Below are positions 1 to 7,609 of a DNA stretch of 29,310 nucleotides, one piece after another. A program made the translations under genes and the position numbers. The stretch is taken from contig CAZEIW010000058.1 of the NCBI GenBank assembly GCA_964512305.1, forward strand, positions 1 through 29,310. The letters are read 5' to 3'. Origin of the DNA: CAZEIW01 sp964512305. Its GTDB lineage: Bacteria; Pseudomonadota; Gammaproteobacteria; Burkholderiales; Burkholderiaceae_F. Below the pieces are notes generated by a model. It saw only the letters and a program-made list of their open reading frames with translations. It did not search any database and was not told the DNA's origin. Position 1 is the stretch's first letter; the number at the start of each line of letters is the position of its first letter.

Positions 1-1
1 G

Positions 2-850
2 ACCACGACCACGCGCTTCGAGCCCAGGCTTCCCGCCGAAGCTGCGGCGCCGGTCGCGAAGAAGCCGGCGGTGATCGATCCGCTCGGCAAGACGACGTCC
101 GGAATCGATTTCGGCGCGCTCGACTTCGACCTCGGCCCGACTCGGACCAACCTGGAACCTCCGACGGTGCCGCCTCGCCTCGAGGAAACCGCGCCACCGC
201 CCGCGCCGAGCGCTCCGCCCAAGGTGGAGGCGCCGCGAGCCGTGGCCGCCGCGCCGGCGCCGGCCGCCGCCCCGCCGCCTCCGCCGACGCCGAAGTGGGC
301 ACGGCCCGAGCCCACGCCCGCGGCGGTCGCCCGCGCGCGCGAAGACAGCCCGGAGCCGCCGACGATCCCGTCCCTCGACCTGATGTTCCCGCCCACCGGG
401 CCGCGCGGCGGCGCGGCGCCGACGGCGGCCGGAACGACGCCGATGCCGCAGATCGACCTCAATCTGCCCTCGACGCAGATGCCCGAGGCGTCGGAATCGG
501 GCTTCGGTTCGCTCGAAGAGGCGCTTTCGCGGCCGACGCTGCTGGGTGCGGTGGGCGCGCTGCCTGACGAGCAGGTCCCGCGCCTGACCTCGAATACCGA
601 CCAGGCCACCGTGCCCTTGATCGACTTCGACCTCTCGGGTGCCGATGCGACGCTCGGCGGCCGCCGCACGGAGACCCCGGTGGGCAGCCCGCTGGCATCG
701 CAGATGGCCACCAAGCTCGACCTGGCGCGCGGCTACATCGACCTCGGGGTCAAGGACGGGGCGCGCGAGTTGCTCGAGGAAGTGATGAAGGACGGCACGC
801 GGGAGCAGCGTCAGCAGGCGGTGGAGCTGATCAAGCAGGTCGAGGCCTGA
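2..850 (+). CDS. fimV: FimV-type protein, C-terminal part (truncated by window edge)
   Basis: This is the 3' end of a gene whose reading frame is open to the left edge, giving 282 visible residues. FimV is a large inner-membrane/peptidoglycan-associated protein that organises the cell pole, type IV pili and twitching in Pseudomonas and relatives. Most of the visible part is Pro/Ala-rich linker with acidic stretches, as in FimV. The last 50 or so residues hold the conserved FimV C-terminal helical motif (TKLDLARGYIDLG, then GARELLEEV, then ending in ELIKQV). The N-terminal LysM part, if present, lies outside the window. Position directly upstream of truA is the usual one in Burkholderiales. 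A GTG at 71 lies in frame but is internal, not a start. Family call is firm; function in this organism is inferred. Confidence 0.88.
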   Translation, partial: TTTTRFEPRLPAEAAAPVAKKPAVIDPLGKTTSGIDFGALDFDLGPTRTNLEPPTVPPRLEETAPPPAPSAPPKVEAPRAVAAAPAPAAAPPPPPTPKWARPEPTPAAVARAREDSPEPPTIPSLDLMFPPTGPRGGAAPTAAGTTPMPQIDLNLPSTQMPEASESGFGSLEEALSRPTLLGAVGALPDEQVPRLTSNTDQATVPLIDFDLSGADATLGGRRTETPVGSPLASQMATKLDLARGYIDLGVKDGARELLEEVMKDGTREQRQQAVELIKQVEA

Positions 851-871
851 TCGGCCTGGCATCACCCCTAA

Positions 872-897
872 CCCCTCTCCCGCAAGCGGGAGAGGGG
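872..897. repeat. Palindromic intergenic repeat, copy 1 (12-bp arms)
   Basis: A perfect inverted repeat, CCCCTCTCCCGC - AA - GCGGGAGAGGGG, lies between the fimV stop and truA. It is preceded by CACCCCTAA. The same core appears twice more at 5308-5338 and 5390-5420, so it is a dispersed REP-like element and not a unique terminator. As RNA it would fold into a strong hairpin and could end or dampen fimV transcription, but there is no T tract after it. Confidence 0.85.
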
Positions 898-918
898 AAA
901 TGCGAATCGGCCCGCAGC

Positions 919-1731
919 GTGCGCATCGCGCTCGGGATCGAATACGACGGTTCGCATTTCACCGGCTGGCAGACGCAGGCCGGCGGCACCGCGGTGCAGG
1001 ACTTCGTCGAACGGGCGCTGCAGCGTTTCTGCGGGGCTCCCATCGCCACCGTATGCGCGGGCCGCACCGACGCCGGCGTGCACGCCTGCTGCCAGGTCGT
1101 TCATTTCGATTGCGCGCTGTCGCGGCCGCCGCAATCCTGGGTGCGCGGAGTCAACAGCGACCTCCCGCGCGCGGTCGCCGTGCGTTGGGCGCGCGAGGTG
1201 CCGGCCGAATTCCACGCGCGCTATGGCGCCACCGGACGGCGCTACGACTACTGGATCCTGAACGATCCCGTGCGCTCGCCGCTGCTCGAGACCCGGACCG
1301 GCTGGGTGTACCGGACGCTCGACGACGACGCCATGCGCGCCGCGGCGGCGCATCTTGTCGGGACGCACGATTTCTCGTCGTTCCGCTCTGCCGAGTGCCA
1401 GGCAGGGACGCCCGTGCGCGAGTTGCGCGCCCTCGAGATCGCGCGCGCCGGCCGCCTGCTGCGAATTCGCGTCGGCGCCAACGCGTTCCTGCACCACATG
1501 GTGCGAAACATCGTCGGCGCGCTGGTCGCCGTGGGTGTCGGAAGATACCCGCCGTCCTGGCTGGCCGAAGTCCTGGCCGCGCGCGACCGCCGCCTCGCGG
1601 CGCCCACCTTCGCGCCCGCCGGCCTGTACCTGACCGGGGTCGAGTACGATCCGCGCTTCGACCTGCCGACCCTCGTGGAGCCGGAGTTCCCGCTGCCATG
1701 CCCAGGACCCGCGTCAAGATCTGCGGACTGA
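919..1731 (+). CDS. truA: tRNA pseudouridine(38-40) synthase TruA
   Basis: TruA converts U38, U39 and U40 in tRNA anticodon stems to pseudouridine in the cytoplasm. The protein is 270 residues, the usual length. The N-terminus has the typical IEYDGSHFTGWQ, and GRTDAGVHA at residues 48-56 carries the catalytic Asp51. HHMVRNIVGAL near residue 195 is also conserved. The start is a GTG at 919, chosen because MRIALGIEYDG matches family N-termini; an ATG at 900 is in another frame. No strong ribosome site is visible before it, and the palindromic repeat ends 21 bases upstream. The 3' end overlaps trpF by 34 bases, so the two are likely co-transcribed and perhaps translationally coupled. Confidence 0.96.
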   Translation: MRIALGIEYDGSHFTGWQTQAGGTAVQDFVERALQRFCGAPIATVCAGRTDAGVHACCQVVHFDCALSRPPQSWVRGVNSDLPRAVAVRWAREVPAEFHARYGATGRRYDYWILNDPVRSPLLETRTGWVYRTLDDDAMRAAAAHLVGTHDFSSFRSAECQAGTPVRELRALEIARAGRLLRIRVGANAFLHHMVRNIVGALVAVGVGRYPPSWLAEVLAARDRRLAAPTFAPAGLYLTGVEYDPRFDLPTLVEPEFPLPCPGPASRSAD

Positions 1732-2342
1732 CCCGCGCCCAGGACGTCGACTCGGCGTGCGCGCTGGGTGCCGACGCGGTCGGGTTCGTCTGCTTCGAAG
1801 ACAGCCCGCGCTTCGTGCCGCTTGCGCGGCTCGCGAACCTGGCGCGCCTGCTGCCGCCGTTCGTGACGCCCGTGCTCCTGTTCGTCAACGCGGCGGCCGA
1901 CGACGTGCGGCGCGCGCTCGACGCGGTACCCGACGCGTTGCTGCAGTTTCACGGCGCCGAGACGGCGGTCGATTGCGCCCGCTACGGACGCCCGTTCGTG
2001 CGCGCGCTCGCGATGGCCGAAGGCGTCGATTTGCTAGACTTCGAATCCGCCTTCGCGGACGCCAGCGCATTGCTGGCCGATGCACCGACGCGCGACTTCG
2101 GCGGCGCCGGGGCGGTCTTCGACTGGCGCCGCGTGCCGGCGCCTGGCGAGCGGACCAAGCCGCTGATCCTGGCCGGCGGCCTGAATGCGGGCAACGTCCG
2201 TGGTGCGATCGAGGCCGCGCAGCCTTTCGCGGTCGACGTCAGCAGCGGCGTGGAGGAGGCGCGCGCGATAAAAAGCGCCGCGAAGATGCGCGAATTCATC
2301 GCCGCGGTGCACGCGGCCGACGCCCGGCACGGAACGCTATGA
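1698..2342 (+). CDS. trpF: Phosphoribosylanthranilate isomerase TrpF
   Basis: TrpF performs the Amadori rearrangement of phosphoribosylanthranilate to CdRP, the third step from chorismate to tryptophan. The 214-residue single-domain TIM barrel begins RVKICGLTR, which contains the catalytic Cys9. LQFHGAE, LAGGLNAGNV and VDVSSGVE, the phosphate-binding end of the barrel, follow in order. The general-acid Asp is probably the one in VFDWR. The ATG lies inside truA (34-base overlap) and the stop shares TATGA with the trpB start, so truA-trpF-trpB form one chain. TrpF stands alone, not fused to TrpC as in enteric bacteria. Confidence 0.97.
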   Translation: MPRTRVKICGLTRAQDVDSACALGADAVGFVCFEDSPRFVPLARLANLARLLPPFVTPVLLFVNAAADDVRRALDAVPDALLQFHGAETAVDCARYGRPFVRALAMAEGVDLLDFESAFADASALLADAPTRDFGGAGAVFDWRRVPAPGERTKPLILAGGLNAGNVRGAIEAAQPFAVDVSSGVEEARAIKSAAKMREFIAAVHAADARHGTL

Positions 2343-3601
2343 AAATGGACCACGCGTTGCCCGACGAACAGGGCCACTTCGGCCCGTACGGCGGCACCTT
2401 CGTCGCCGAGACGCTGTCGCACGCGCTCGAGGAGCTGCGGGCGGCCTACCACGAGTGCCGCGCCGACCCCGCCTTCGCCGACGAGCTGGCGCGCGAGCTC
2501 AAGCACTACGTCGGCCGTCCGAGCCCCATTTACCATGCGCGCCGCTGGAGCGAGATGCTCGGCGGAGCGCAGATCTACCTGAAGCGCGAGGACTTGAACC
2601 ACACCGGCGCGCACAAGATCAACAACACGGTCGGCCAGGCGCTGCTGGCGCGGCGCATGGGCAAGCGGCGCGTGATCGCCGAGACCGGCGCGGGCCAGCA
2701 CGGCGTGGCGACGGCGACGGTGGCCGCGCGCTACTCGATGCAATGCGTCGTGTACATGGGCGCCGAGGACATGGGGCGGCAGGCCGCCAACGTCTACCGG
2801 ATGCGCCTGCTGGGCGCCGAAGTCAGGCCGGTGGAAAGCGGCTCGCGCACGCTGAAGGATGCGTTGAACGAGGCCATGCGGGACTGGGTCACGCATGTCG
2901 AGGACACGTTCTACATCATCGGAACCGTCGCCGGACCGCATCCTTACCCGATGATGGTGCGCGACTTCAACTCGGTCGTCGGCAGGGAGTGCCGGGTCCA
3001 GATGCCCGAGATCGCCGGGCGCCAGCCCGACGTCGTGATCGCCTGCGTCGGCGGCGGCAGCAACGCGATGGGCATTTTCTACGACTACCTCGGGCTCGAG
3101 CAGGTGAAGCTGATCGGCGTCGAGGCCGCCGGCGAGGGGCTCGACACCGGCCGGCACGCGGCCAGCCTGCAGCGCGGCAGCCCCGGCGTGCTGCACGGCA
3201 ACCGGACCTATCTGCTGCAGGACGACGACGGCCAGATCCTGCCCACTCACAGCATCAGCGCCGGCCTCGACTATCCCGGCGTCGGCCCCGAGCACGCCTG
3301 GCTCAAGGACACCGGCCGCGCCGAGTACGTCGGCGCGACCGATGCCGAGGCGCTGCGGGCGTTCCACGAGTGCTGCCGGATCGAGGGCATCATTCCCGCG
3401 CTCGAATCGAGCCACGCGCTGGCGTACGCCACCCGGCTCGCGCCGCAGCTGCCGCGCGACCGCCTGATCCTCGTCAACCTCAGCGGGCGGGGCGACAAGG
3501 ACCTGCACATCGTCGCGGAAGCGGGCGGGCTGGAGTTCTTCTGCCGGCCTTCGTGCCGCGAGGCGCACGAGCGCGCGGCGGGGCACGCCGGGAAGCGCTG
3601 A
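2339..3601 (+). CDS. trpB: Tryptophan synthase beta chain
   Basis: TrpB joins indole, channelled from TrpA, to serine using pyridoxal phosphate. The protein is 420 residues. HTGAHKINN places the PLP lysine at Lys93, and GGGSNAMG is the phosphate-binding loop. FGPYGGTFV near the N-terminus is typical of TrpB1. The chain is about 20 residues longer than the E. coli form because of a C-terminal tail after the conserved NLSGRGDKDL. The start ATG overlaps the trpF stop (ATGA), and the stop overlaps the trpA start (TGATG). A second ATG lies two codons in and could also be used. Confidence 0.98.
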   Translation: MKMDHALPDEQGHFGPYGGTFVAETLSHALEELRAAYHECRADPAFADELARELKHYVGRPSPIYHARRWSEMLGGAQIYLKREDLNHTGAHKINNTVGQALLARRMGKRRVIAETGAGQHGVATATVAARYSMQCVVYMGAEDMGRQAANVYRMRLLGAEVRPVESGSRTLKDALNEAMRDWVTHVEDTFYIIGTVAGPHPYPMMVRDFNSVVGRECRVQMPEIAGRQPDVVIACVGGGSNAMGIFYDYLGLEQVKLIGVEAAGEGLDTGRHAASLQRGSPGVLHGNRTYLLQDDDGQILPTHSISAGLDYPGVGPEHAWLKDTGRAEYVGATDAEALRAFHECCRIEGIIPALESSHALAYATRLAPQLPRDRLILVNLSGRGDKDLHIVAEAGGLEFFCRPSCREAHERAAGHAGKR

Positions 3602-4431
3602 TGTCGAGAATCCGGGCCCGCTTCGAGCAATTGCGCGCAAGACATCGGGTCGCGCTGATACCGTTCGTCACGGCGGGCGACCCGGCACCCGAATCAACGG
3701 TGCCGATCATGCATGCGCTCGTGCGCGGCGGCGCCGACCTGATCGAGCTCGGGGTGCCGTTTTCCGATCCGATGGCCGACGGGCCGGTGATCCAGCGCGC
3801 GGCCGAGCGCGCGATCGCCAACCGGGTCGGGCTGCGGCGCACCCTCGCGCTGGCGGCCGAGTTCCGCCGCACCGACCGCGACACGCCCGTCGTGCTGATG
3901 GGCTACGCGAATCCGATCGAGCACATGGGGCAGGAGAGCTTCGTGCGCGCCGCATCGGAAGCGGGCGTCGACGGCCTGGTCGTCGTCGACTACCCGCCCG
4001 AGGAGTGTTCGGGGTTCGTCGCGCGCCTGCGCGAGGCCGGGATCGACCCGATCTTCCTGCTCGCGCCGACGTCGACCGCCGCGCGCATCGAGCAGGTCGC
4101 GCGGCTGGCGAGCGGCTATCTCTACTACGTGAGCTTGAAGGGGATCACCGGCGCCGGGCATCTCGATGTGGCCGAGGTCGGAGCGCGCCTGCCCGCGATC
4201 CGCGCCCGTTGCGGGCTGCCGATCGGCGTGGGGTTCGGGATCAGGGACGCGGCCAGCGCGGCCGCCGTGGCGCGCGTGGCCGATGCGGTCGTGATCGGCA
4301 GCCGCGTGATAGAAGAGATCGAGGCCGCGGGCCGCGAGCGCGCAGCGCCCGCGGCGGCGGCGTTCATCGCCGGGATCAGACAGGCGATCGATGCGGTGGG
4401 GGTCGCGGCCGACGGGCCGGGGAGGGGTTGA
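3601..4431 (+). CDS. trpA: Tryptophan synthase alpha chain
   Basis: TrpA cleaves indole-3-glycerol phosphate to indole and glyceraldehyde 3-phosphate, in an alpha2-beta2 complex with TrpB. The 276-residue protein has both catalytic acids at the canonical numbers: Glu49 in LIELGVPFSDP and Asp60 in MADGPVIQ. The phosphate-binding GVGFGI and VIGSR motifs are present towards the C-terminus, and loop 6 (SLKGITGA) is intact. The start codon overlaps the trpB stop by one base, which favours equal synthesis of both subunits. In some Burkholderiales a DNA-methylase gene sits between trpB and trpA; here there is none. Confidence 0.98.
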   Translation: MSRIRARFEQLRARHRVALIPFVTAGDPAPESTVPIMHALVRGGADLIELGVPFSDPMADGPVIQRAAERAIANRVGLRRTLALAAEFRRTDRDTPVVLMGYANPIEHMGQESFVRAASEAGVDGLVVVDYPPEECSGFVARLREAGIDPIFLLAPTSTAARIEQVARLASGYLYYVSLKGITGAGHLDVAEVGARLPAIRARCGLPIGVGFGIRDAASAAAVARVADAVVIGSRVIEEIEAAGRERAAPAAAAFIAGIRQAIDAVGVAADGPGRG

Positions 4432-4433
4432 TC

Positions 4434-5300
4434 ATGAGCTGGATCGACAAGCTGCTGCCGCCGCGGATCAAGCAGGGCGGAACCCGCAAGACCGTGCCCG
4501 AGGGCGTCTGGACAAAGTGCCCGGGCTGCGAGGCGGTCCTGTACAGCGCGGAGCTCGAGCGCAGTCTGCAGGTGTGTCCGAAGTGCGGCCACCACATGCG
4601 GATCCGCACGCGCGAGCGCCTCGACGCGCTGCTCGACCCGGAAGGCCGGTACGAGATCGGGCAGGAAGTGCTCCCGGTCGACAGCCTGCGCTTCAAGGAC
4701 AGCCGCAAGTATTCGGAGCGCCTCGAGGAGGCGATCCAGGAAACCGGCGAGACCGACGCGCTGATCGTGATGGGCGGATCGATCCGTGCGATTCCCGTGG
4801 TCGTGGCCGCGTTCGAGTTCGAGTTCATGGCTGGCTCGATGGGTTCGGTGGTCGGCGAGCGCTTCGTCCGGGGCGTGCAGGCGGCCCTCGAGCAGAAAGT
4901 GCCTTTCATCTGCATCACCGCGACCGGCGGAGCGCGCATGCAGGAGGGGCTGCTGTCCCTGATGCAGATGGCGAAGACGACGGCGATGATCGCCCGCCTG
5001 GGCGACGCCGGGCTGCCGTTCGTCTCGGTGCTGTGCCATCCGACCACCGGCGGCGTCTCGGCGAGCTTCGCGTTCATGGGCGACGTCGTGATCGGGGAGC
5101 CGCGGGCGCTGATCGGCTTCGCCGGGCCGCGCGTGATCGAGCAGACGGTGCGTGAGAAGCTCCCGGAAGGCTTCCAGCGCGCCGAATTCCTGCTCCAGAA
5201 GGGCGCGATCGACATGATCATCGACCGGCGCGAGCAGCGCGACGAGCTGGCCGCGCTGCTGGCGCTGCTGCTGCGCCAGCCGGCCGACGCAATCGCGTAA
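4434..5300 (+). CDS. accD: Acetyl-CoA carboxylase carboxyltransferase subunit beta
   Basis: AccD with AccA moves the carboxyl group from biotin on the BCCP subunit to acetyl-CoA, making malonyl-CoA for fatty-acid synthesis. The 288-residue protein has the N-terminal zinc ribbon with Cys29, Cys32, Cys48 and Cys51 (CPGC and CPKCGHH), followed by the crotonase-like carboxyltransferase fold. GGARMQEG and the PTTGGVSASFAFMGD segment, which bind acetyl-CoA, are intact. The ATG at 4434 follows GGAGGGG by six bases, a strong ribosome site, and starts two bases after the trpA stop. The trpA-accD-folC order is usual in betaproteobacteria. Confidence 0.98.
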   Translation: MSWIDKLLPPRIKQGGTRKTVPEGVWTKCPGCEAVLYSAELERSLQVCPKCGHHMRIRTRERLDALLDPEGRYEIGQEVLPVDSLRFKDSRKYSERLEEAIQETGETDALIVMGGSIRAIPVVVAAFEFEFMAGSMGSVVGERFVRGVQAALEQKVPFICITATGGARMQEGLLSLMQMAKTTAMIARLGDAGLPFVSVLCHPTTGGVSASFAFMGDVVIGEPRALIGFAGPRVIEQTVREKLPEGFQRAEFLLQKGAIDMIIDRREQRDELAALLALLLRQPADAIA

Positions 5301-5307
5301 GTAGCCT

Positions 5308-5338
5308 CCCCTCTCCCGCGCTGCGCGCGGGAGAGGGG
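5308..5338 (+). repeat. Palindromic intergenic repeat, copy 2 (14-bp arms)
   Basis: CCCCTCTCCCGCGC - TGC - GCGCGGGAGAGGGG starts 7 bases after the accD stop. It shares its core with the element at 872-897. Here the conserved side sequence GGGGGTGAGGG lies to its right, so this copy is in the opposite orientation to copy 3. Confidence 0.88.
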
Positions 5339-5389
5339 CCGGGGGTGAGGGCGCGGGCCGAAGCTTCGCTCCCCACCCTCACCCCCCAA

Positions 5390-5420
5390 CCCCTCTCCCG
5401 CGCGCAGCGCGGGAGAGGGG
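5390..5420 (-). repeat. Palindromic intergenic repeat, copy 3 (14-bp arms), mirror of copy 2
   Basis: CCCCTCTCCCGCGC - GCA - GCGCGGGAGAGGGG ends 12 bases before the folC start. It is preceded by CCCTCACCCCCCAA, the complement of the sequence that follows copy 2. The two copies therefore form a larger inverted repeat of about 113 bases (5308-5420) around the centre AAGCTTCG, like a REP pair (BIME). No separate ribosome site is seen; GAGAGGGGAGCAAAG from the repeat arm may serve as one for folC. Confidence 0.85.
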
Positions 5421-5432
5421 AGCAAAGCACCT

Positions 5433-6695
5433 ATGACACTCGACGCCTGGCTGTCGCGCATCGAGCGCCTGCATCACCGCCCGATCGAGCTCGGACTGGC
5501 GCGCGTTCGCGCGGTGGCGGAGCGCCTCGACGCCGACCTGGCCTGCCCTCGGATCGTGGTCGGCGGCACCAACGGCAAGGGCTCGACTTGCGCCATGCTC
5601 GACTCGATCCTGCGCGCGGCGGGCTATCGCGTGGGGCGCTACGGGTCACCGCACCTGCTGCGCTTCAACGAGCGCGCGCTGATCGACGGACGACCGGTCG
5701 ACGACGGGGCGCTGATCGAGCAGTTCGAGGCGGTCGAGCACGCGCGCGGCGAGACCTCGCTCACCTACTTCGAATTCACGACGCTGGCGATCCTGCGCCT
5801 GTTCGCGCGCGCACGCCTGGACGCCGCGGTGCTCGAAGTCGGGTTGGGCGGCCGGCTCGACGCCGTCAACCTGGTCGACGCCGACTGCGCGGTGGTGACC
5901 GCGATCGGGCTGGATCACACCGAGCTGCTGGGCGAAACGCGCGAGAAGATCGGATTCGAGAAGGCGCACGTCTATCGCGCCGGGCGGCCGGCGATCTGCT
6001 CGGACCCGGCGCCACCGCCGACCCTGGTCGAACACGCGGCCGGCATCGGCGCCGACCTGTGGCTGCTGGGGCGCGACTTCGAGGCGCGCACATCGCCCGC
6101 AGGCGACGGACGCCAGCAATGGACCTACCGCGGCAGGGCGCGCGGGCGCGCCGCGCTGCCGCTGCCGGGCCTGCGCGGCGCGCATCAGCTGCGCAACGCC
6201 GCCGGGGTGCTGGCGGCGCTCGAATCGATCGAGACGCGGCTGCCGGTCCACCAGCAGGCGGTGCGCCAGGGCCTGCTCGATGTCCGGATCGACGGCCGCT
6301 ACCAGGTGCTGCCGGGACGGCCGGTCGTGGTGCTCGATGTCGGCCACAACCCGCATGCCGCGGCCGCGCTGGCGCGCACGCTCGACGCGCACGGGTACTT
6401 CCCGCAGACGCGAGCGGTGTTCGGCATGCTGCGCGACAAGGACGTCGGCGGCGTGGTGGCGCAGCTGCGCGACCGGGTCGCGCACTGGCACCTCGCGCCG
6501 ACAGGCGGGGACCGCGGCCAGGACGCCCGCGCCGCCGCGGCCGCCGGGTTCGGGGCGAAGGACCCGTTCACCTGCCACGAATCGATCGCCGCGGCGCTCG
6601 ATGCCGCACAGGCCGCATCGACCCCCGATGATAGAATTCTCGTGTTCGGCTCCTTTGTCATGGTGGCGGAGGCGTTGCGGTTGCTGCGCGCTTGA
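5433..6695 (+). CDS. folC: Dihydrofolate synthase / folylpolyglutamate synthase FolC
   Basis: FolC adds glutamate to dihydropteroate and then extends the polyglutamate tail of reduced folates, in an ATP-dependent Mur-ligase-type reaction in the cytosol. The protein is 420 residues. GGTNGKGST at residues 44-52 is the P-loop. The Mur-ligase segments ALIDGRPV, EVGLGGRLDAVN and IGLDHTELLG follow, and the C-terminal domain carries LDVGHNPHA. Its ATG lies just behind the mirrored repeat pair, whose arm supplies a purine-rich stretch that could act as ribosome site. The stop overlaps the first possible start of the SPOR gene (TTGA). Confidence 0.97.
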   Translation: MTLDAWLSRIERLHHRPIELGLARVRAVAERLDADLACPRIVVGGTNGKGSTCAMLDSILRAAGYRVGRYGSPHLLRFNERALIDGRPVDDGALIEQFEAVEHARGETSLTYFEFTTLAILRLFARARLDAAVLEVGLGGRLDAVNLVDADCAVVTAIGLDHTELLGETREKIGFEKAHVYRAGRPAICSDPAPPPTLVEHAAGIGADLWLLGRDFEARTSPAGDGRQQWTYRGRARGRAALPLPGLRGAHQLRNAAGVLAALESIETRLPVHQQAVRQGLLDVRIDGRYQVLPGRPVVVLDVGHNPHAAAALARTLDAHGYFPQTRAVFGMLRDKDVGGVVAQLRDRVAHWHLAPTGGDRGQDARAAAAAGFGAKDPFTCHESIAAALDAAQAASTPDDRILVFGSFVMVAEALRLLRA

Positions 6696-7609
6696 GAGGA
6701 TTCCAAAGCCTGTGTAGCGCGGCGCGCGGGGCGCCTGCTTGGCGCTTGAAAGCCCTGCGTAGCACGAAGCGCGAAGCAGGCGTTTGGGCGTTCTGGCGGC
6801 GCGGGCGACGCCGGCAGTCCGAACGCGAGCGCGCCGCGTCGGCCGCGCTGGAGTCGGCGTCCGAGGAGCTCGGGTTGCGCGCGGACCCGGCCGCGCAGCT
6901 CAAGGTGCGGGTGCGCCGGCGCCTGATCGGCGCGGCCGCGCTGCTGCTTGCCGTCGTGATCGTGGTGCCGATGCTGCTCGACCAGGCGCCGCGCCCCCTT
7001 CCCGACAACATCCCGATCGACATTCCCAGCGAGCGGACGCCGTTTTCGCCGCGCCTGTCGCTGCCCCCGGTCGATGCCGGAGCCCCCGCGGCAGCGCCGG
7101 CCGAGGCCGGGACTCCCGCCGCGGGCGGCGAGGCGCCAGCGGCGCCGGGCTCGGCCGCCGATACGGCTCCCGCTCCGGCGGCCACACCCGCGGATTCAGC
7201 GACCCCGGCCAAGCCAGGCGGCGCCAAGCCTGCGGACGATTCGCCCGGCCGCACGAAGAAGCACGCGCAGCACCAGGCGCCGCGCACCTCCACCGCCGAA
7301 GACGCCGCGCGCGCCGCCGATGCGGCGCGGGCGCGCGCCCTGCTGGAAGGCAAGACGGCCGAGACCGCCGCGGCCGGCCAGAACCGGATCTTCGTGCAGG
7401 CGGCCGCGCTGGCGAGCGAGACGGCGGCGCGCGAACTGGCCGACCGGCTGTCGAGGGCCGGCCTGGCGCCGTTCCTCGAGCGCGCCTCCACCAGCGACGG
7501 CGTGCGCTTCCGGGTCCGGGTCGGTCCGTTCGTTTCGCGCGACGAGGCCGAGCGCGCCCGCTCCCGGCTGCGCGCGCTCGGCGTCAGCTCGAACATCGTG
7601 CTCGCGTGA
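6692..7609 (+). CDS. SPOR-domain membrane protein (DedD-like)
   Basis: SPOR-domain proteins of this type bind denuded septal peptidoglycan and help cell division. From the TTG at 6692 the product is 305 residues. Residues 78-96 form one membrane helix, followed by PLPDNIPIDIPS, which is typical of betaproteobacterial members. A long Ala/Pro-rich periplasmic linker then leads to a C-terminal SPOR domain (about 230-305, IFVQAAALAS to VGPFVSRDEAERA). The start is uncertain. Relatives usually begin just before a (F/W)xFxRR-like segment, here VWAFWRRG at residues 31-38, and no ATG or GTG lies upstream of that. Residues 14-30 are encoded by an inverted repeat (6732-6782). TTG at 6692 (overlapping the folC stop) and TTG at 6746 are the candidates. 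Confidence 0.85.
   Translation: MRGFQSLCSAARGAPAWRLKALRSTKREAGVWAFWRRGRRRQSERERAASAALESASEELGLRADPAAQLKVRVRRRLIGAAALLLAVVIVVPMLLDQAPRPLPDNIPIDIPSERTPFSPRLSLPPVDAGAPAAAPAEAGTPAAGGEAPAAPGSAADTAPAPAATPADSATPAKPGGAKPADDSPGRTKKHAQHQAPRTSTAEDAARAADAARARALLEGKTAETAAAGQNRIFVQAAALASETAARELADRLSRAGLAPFLERASTSDGVRFRVRVGPFVSRDEAERARSRLRALGVSSNIVLA
6732..6782. repeat. Inverted repeat at the folC/SPOR gene junction
   Basis: Arms CGCCTGCTTGGCGCTT (6732-6747) and AAGCGCGAAGCAGGCG (6767-6782) pair at 15 of 16 positions around a 19-base loop. Part of the loop (AAAGCCCTGCGTAGC) is similar to AAAGCCTGTGTAGC just upstream at about 6704-6717, so the unit looks repeated. It is unrelated to the CCCCTCTCCCGC family. 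It sits where the translation start of the SPOR gene should be. Confidence 0.75.

Noticed and set aside
1982..3640. A 552-residue open frame on the minus strand across trpF and trpB
   Set aside because: The plus strand carries intact TrpF and TrpB with all catalytic residues; the antisense translation has no recognisable domain.
5308..5420. Mirrored palindromes as insertion-sequence ends
   Set aside because: There is no transposase gene between them and the interior is only about 50 bases; a REP pair fits better.
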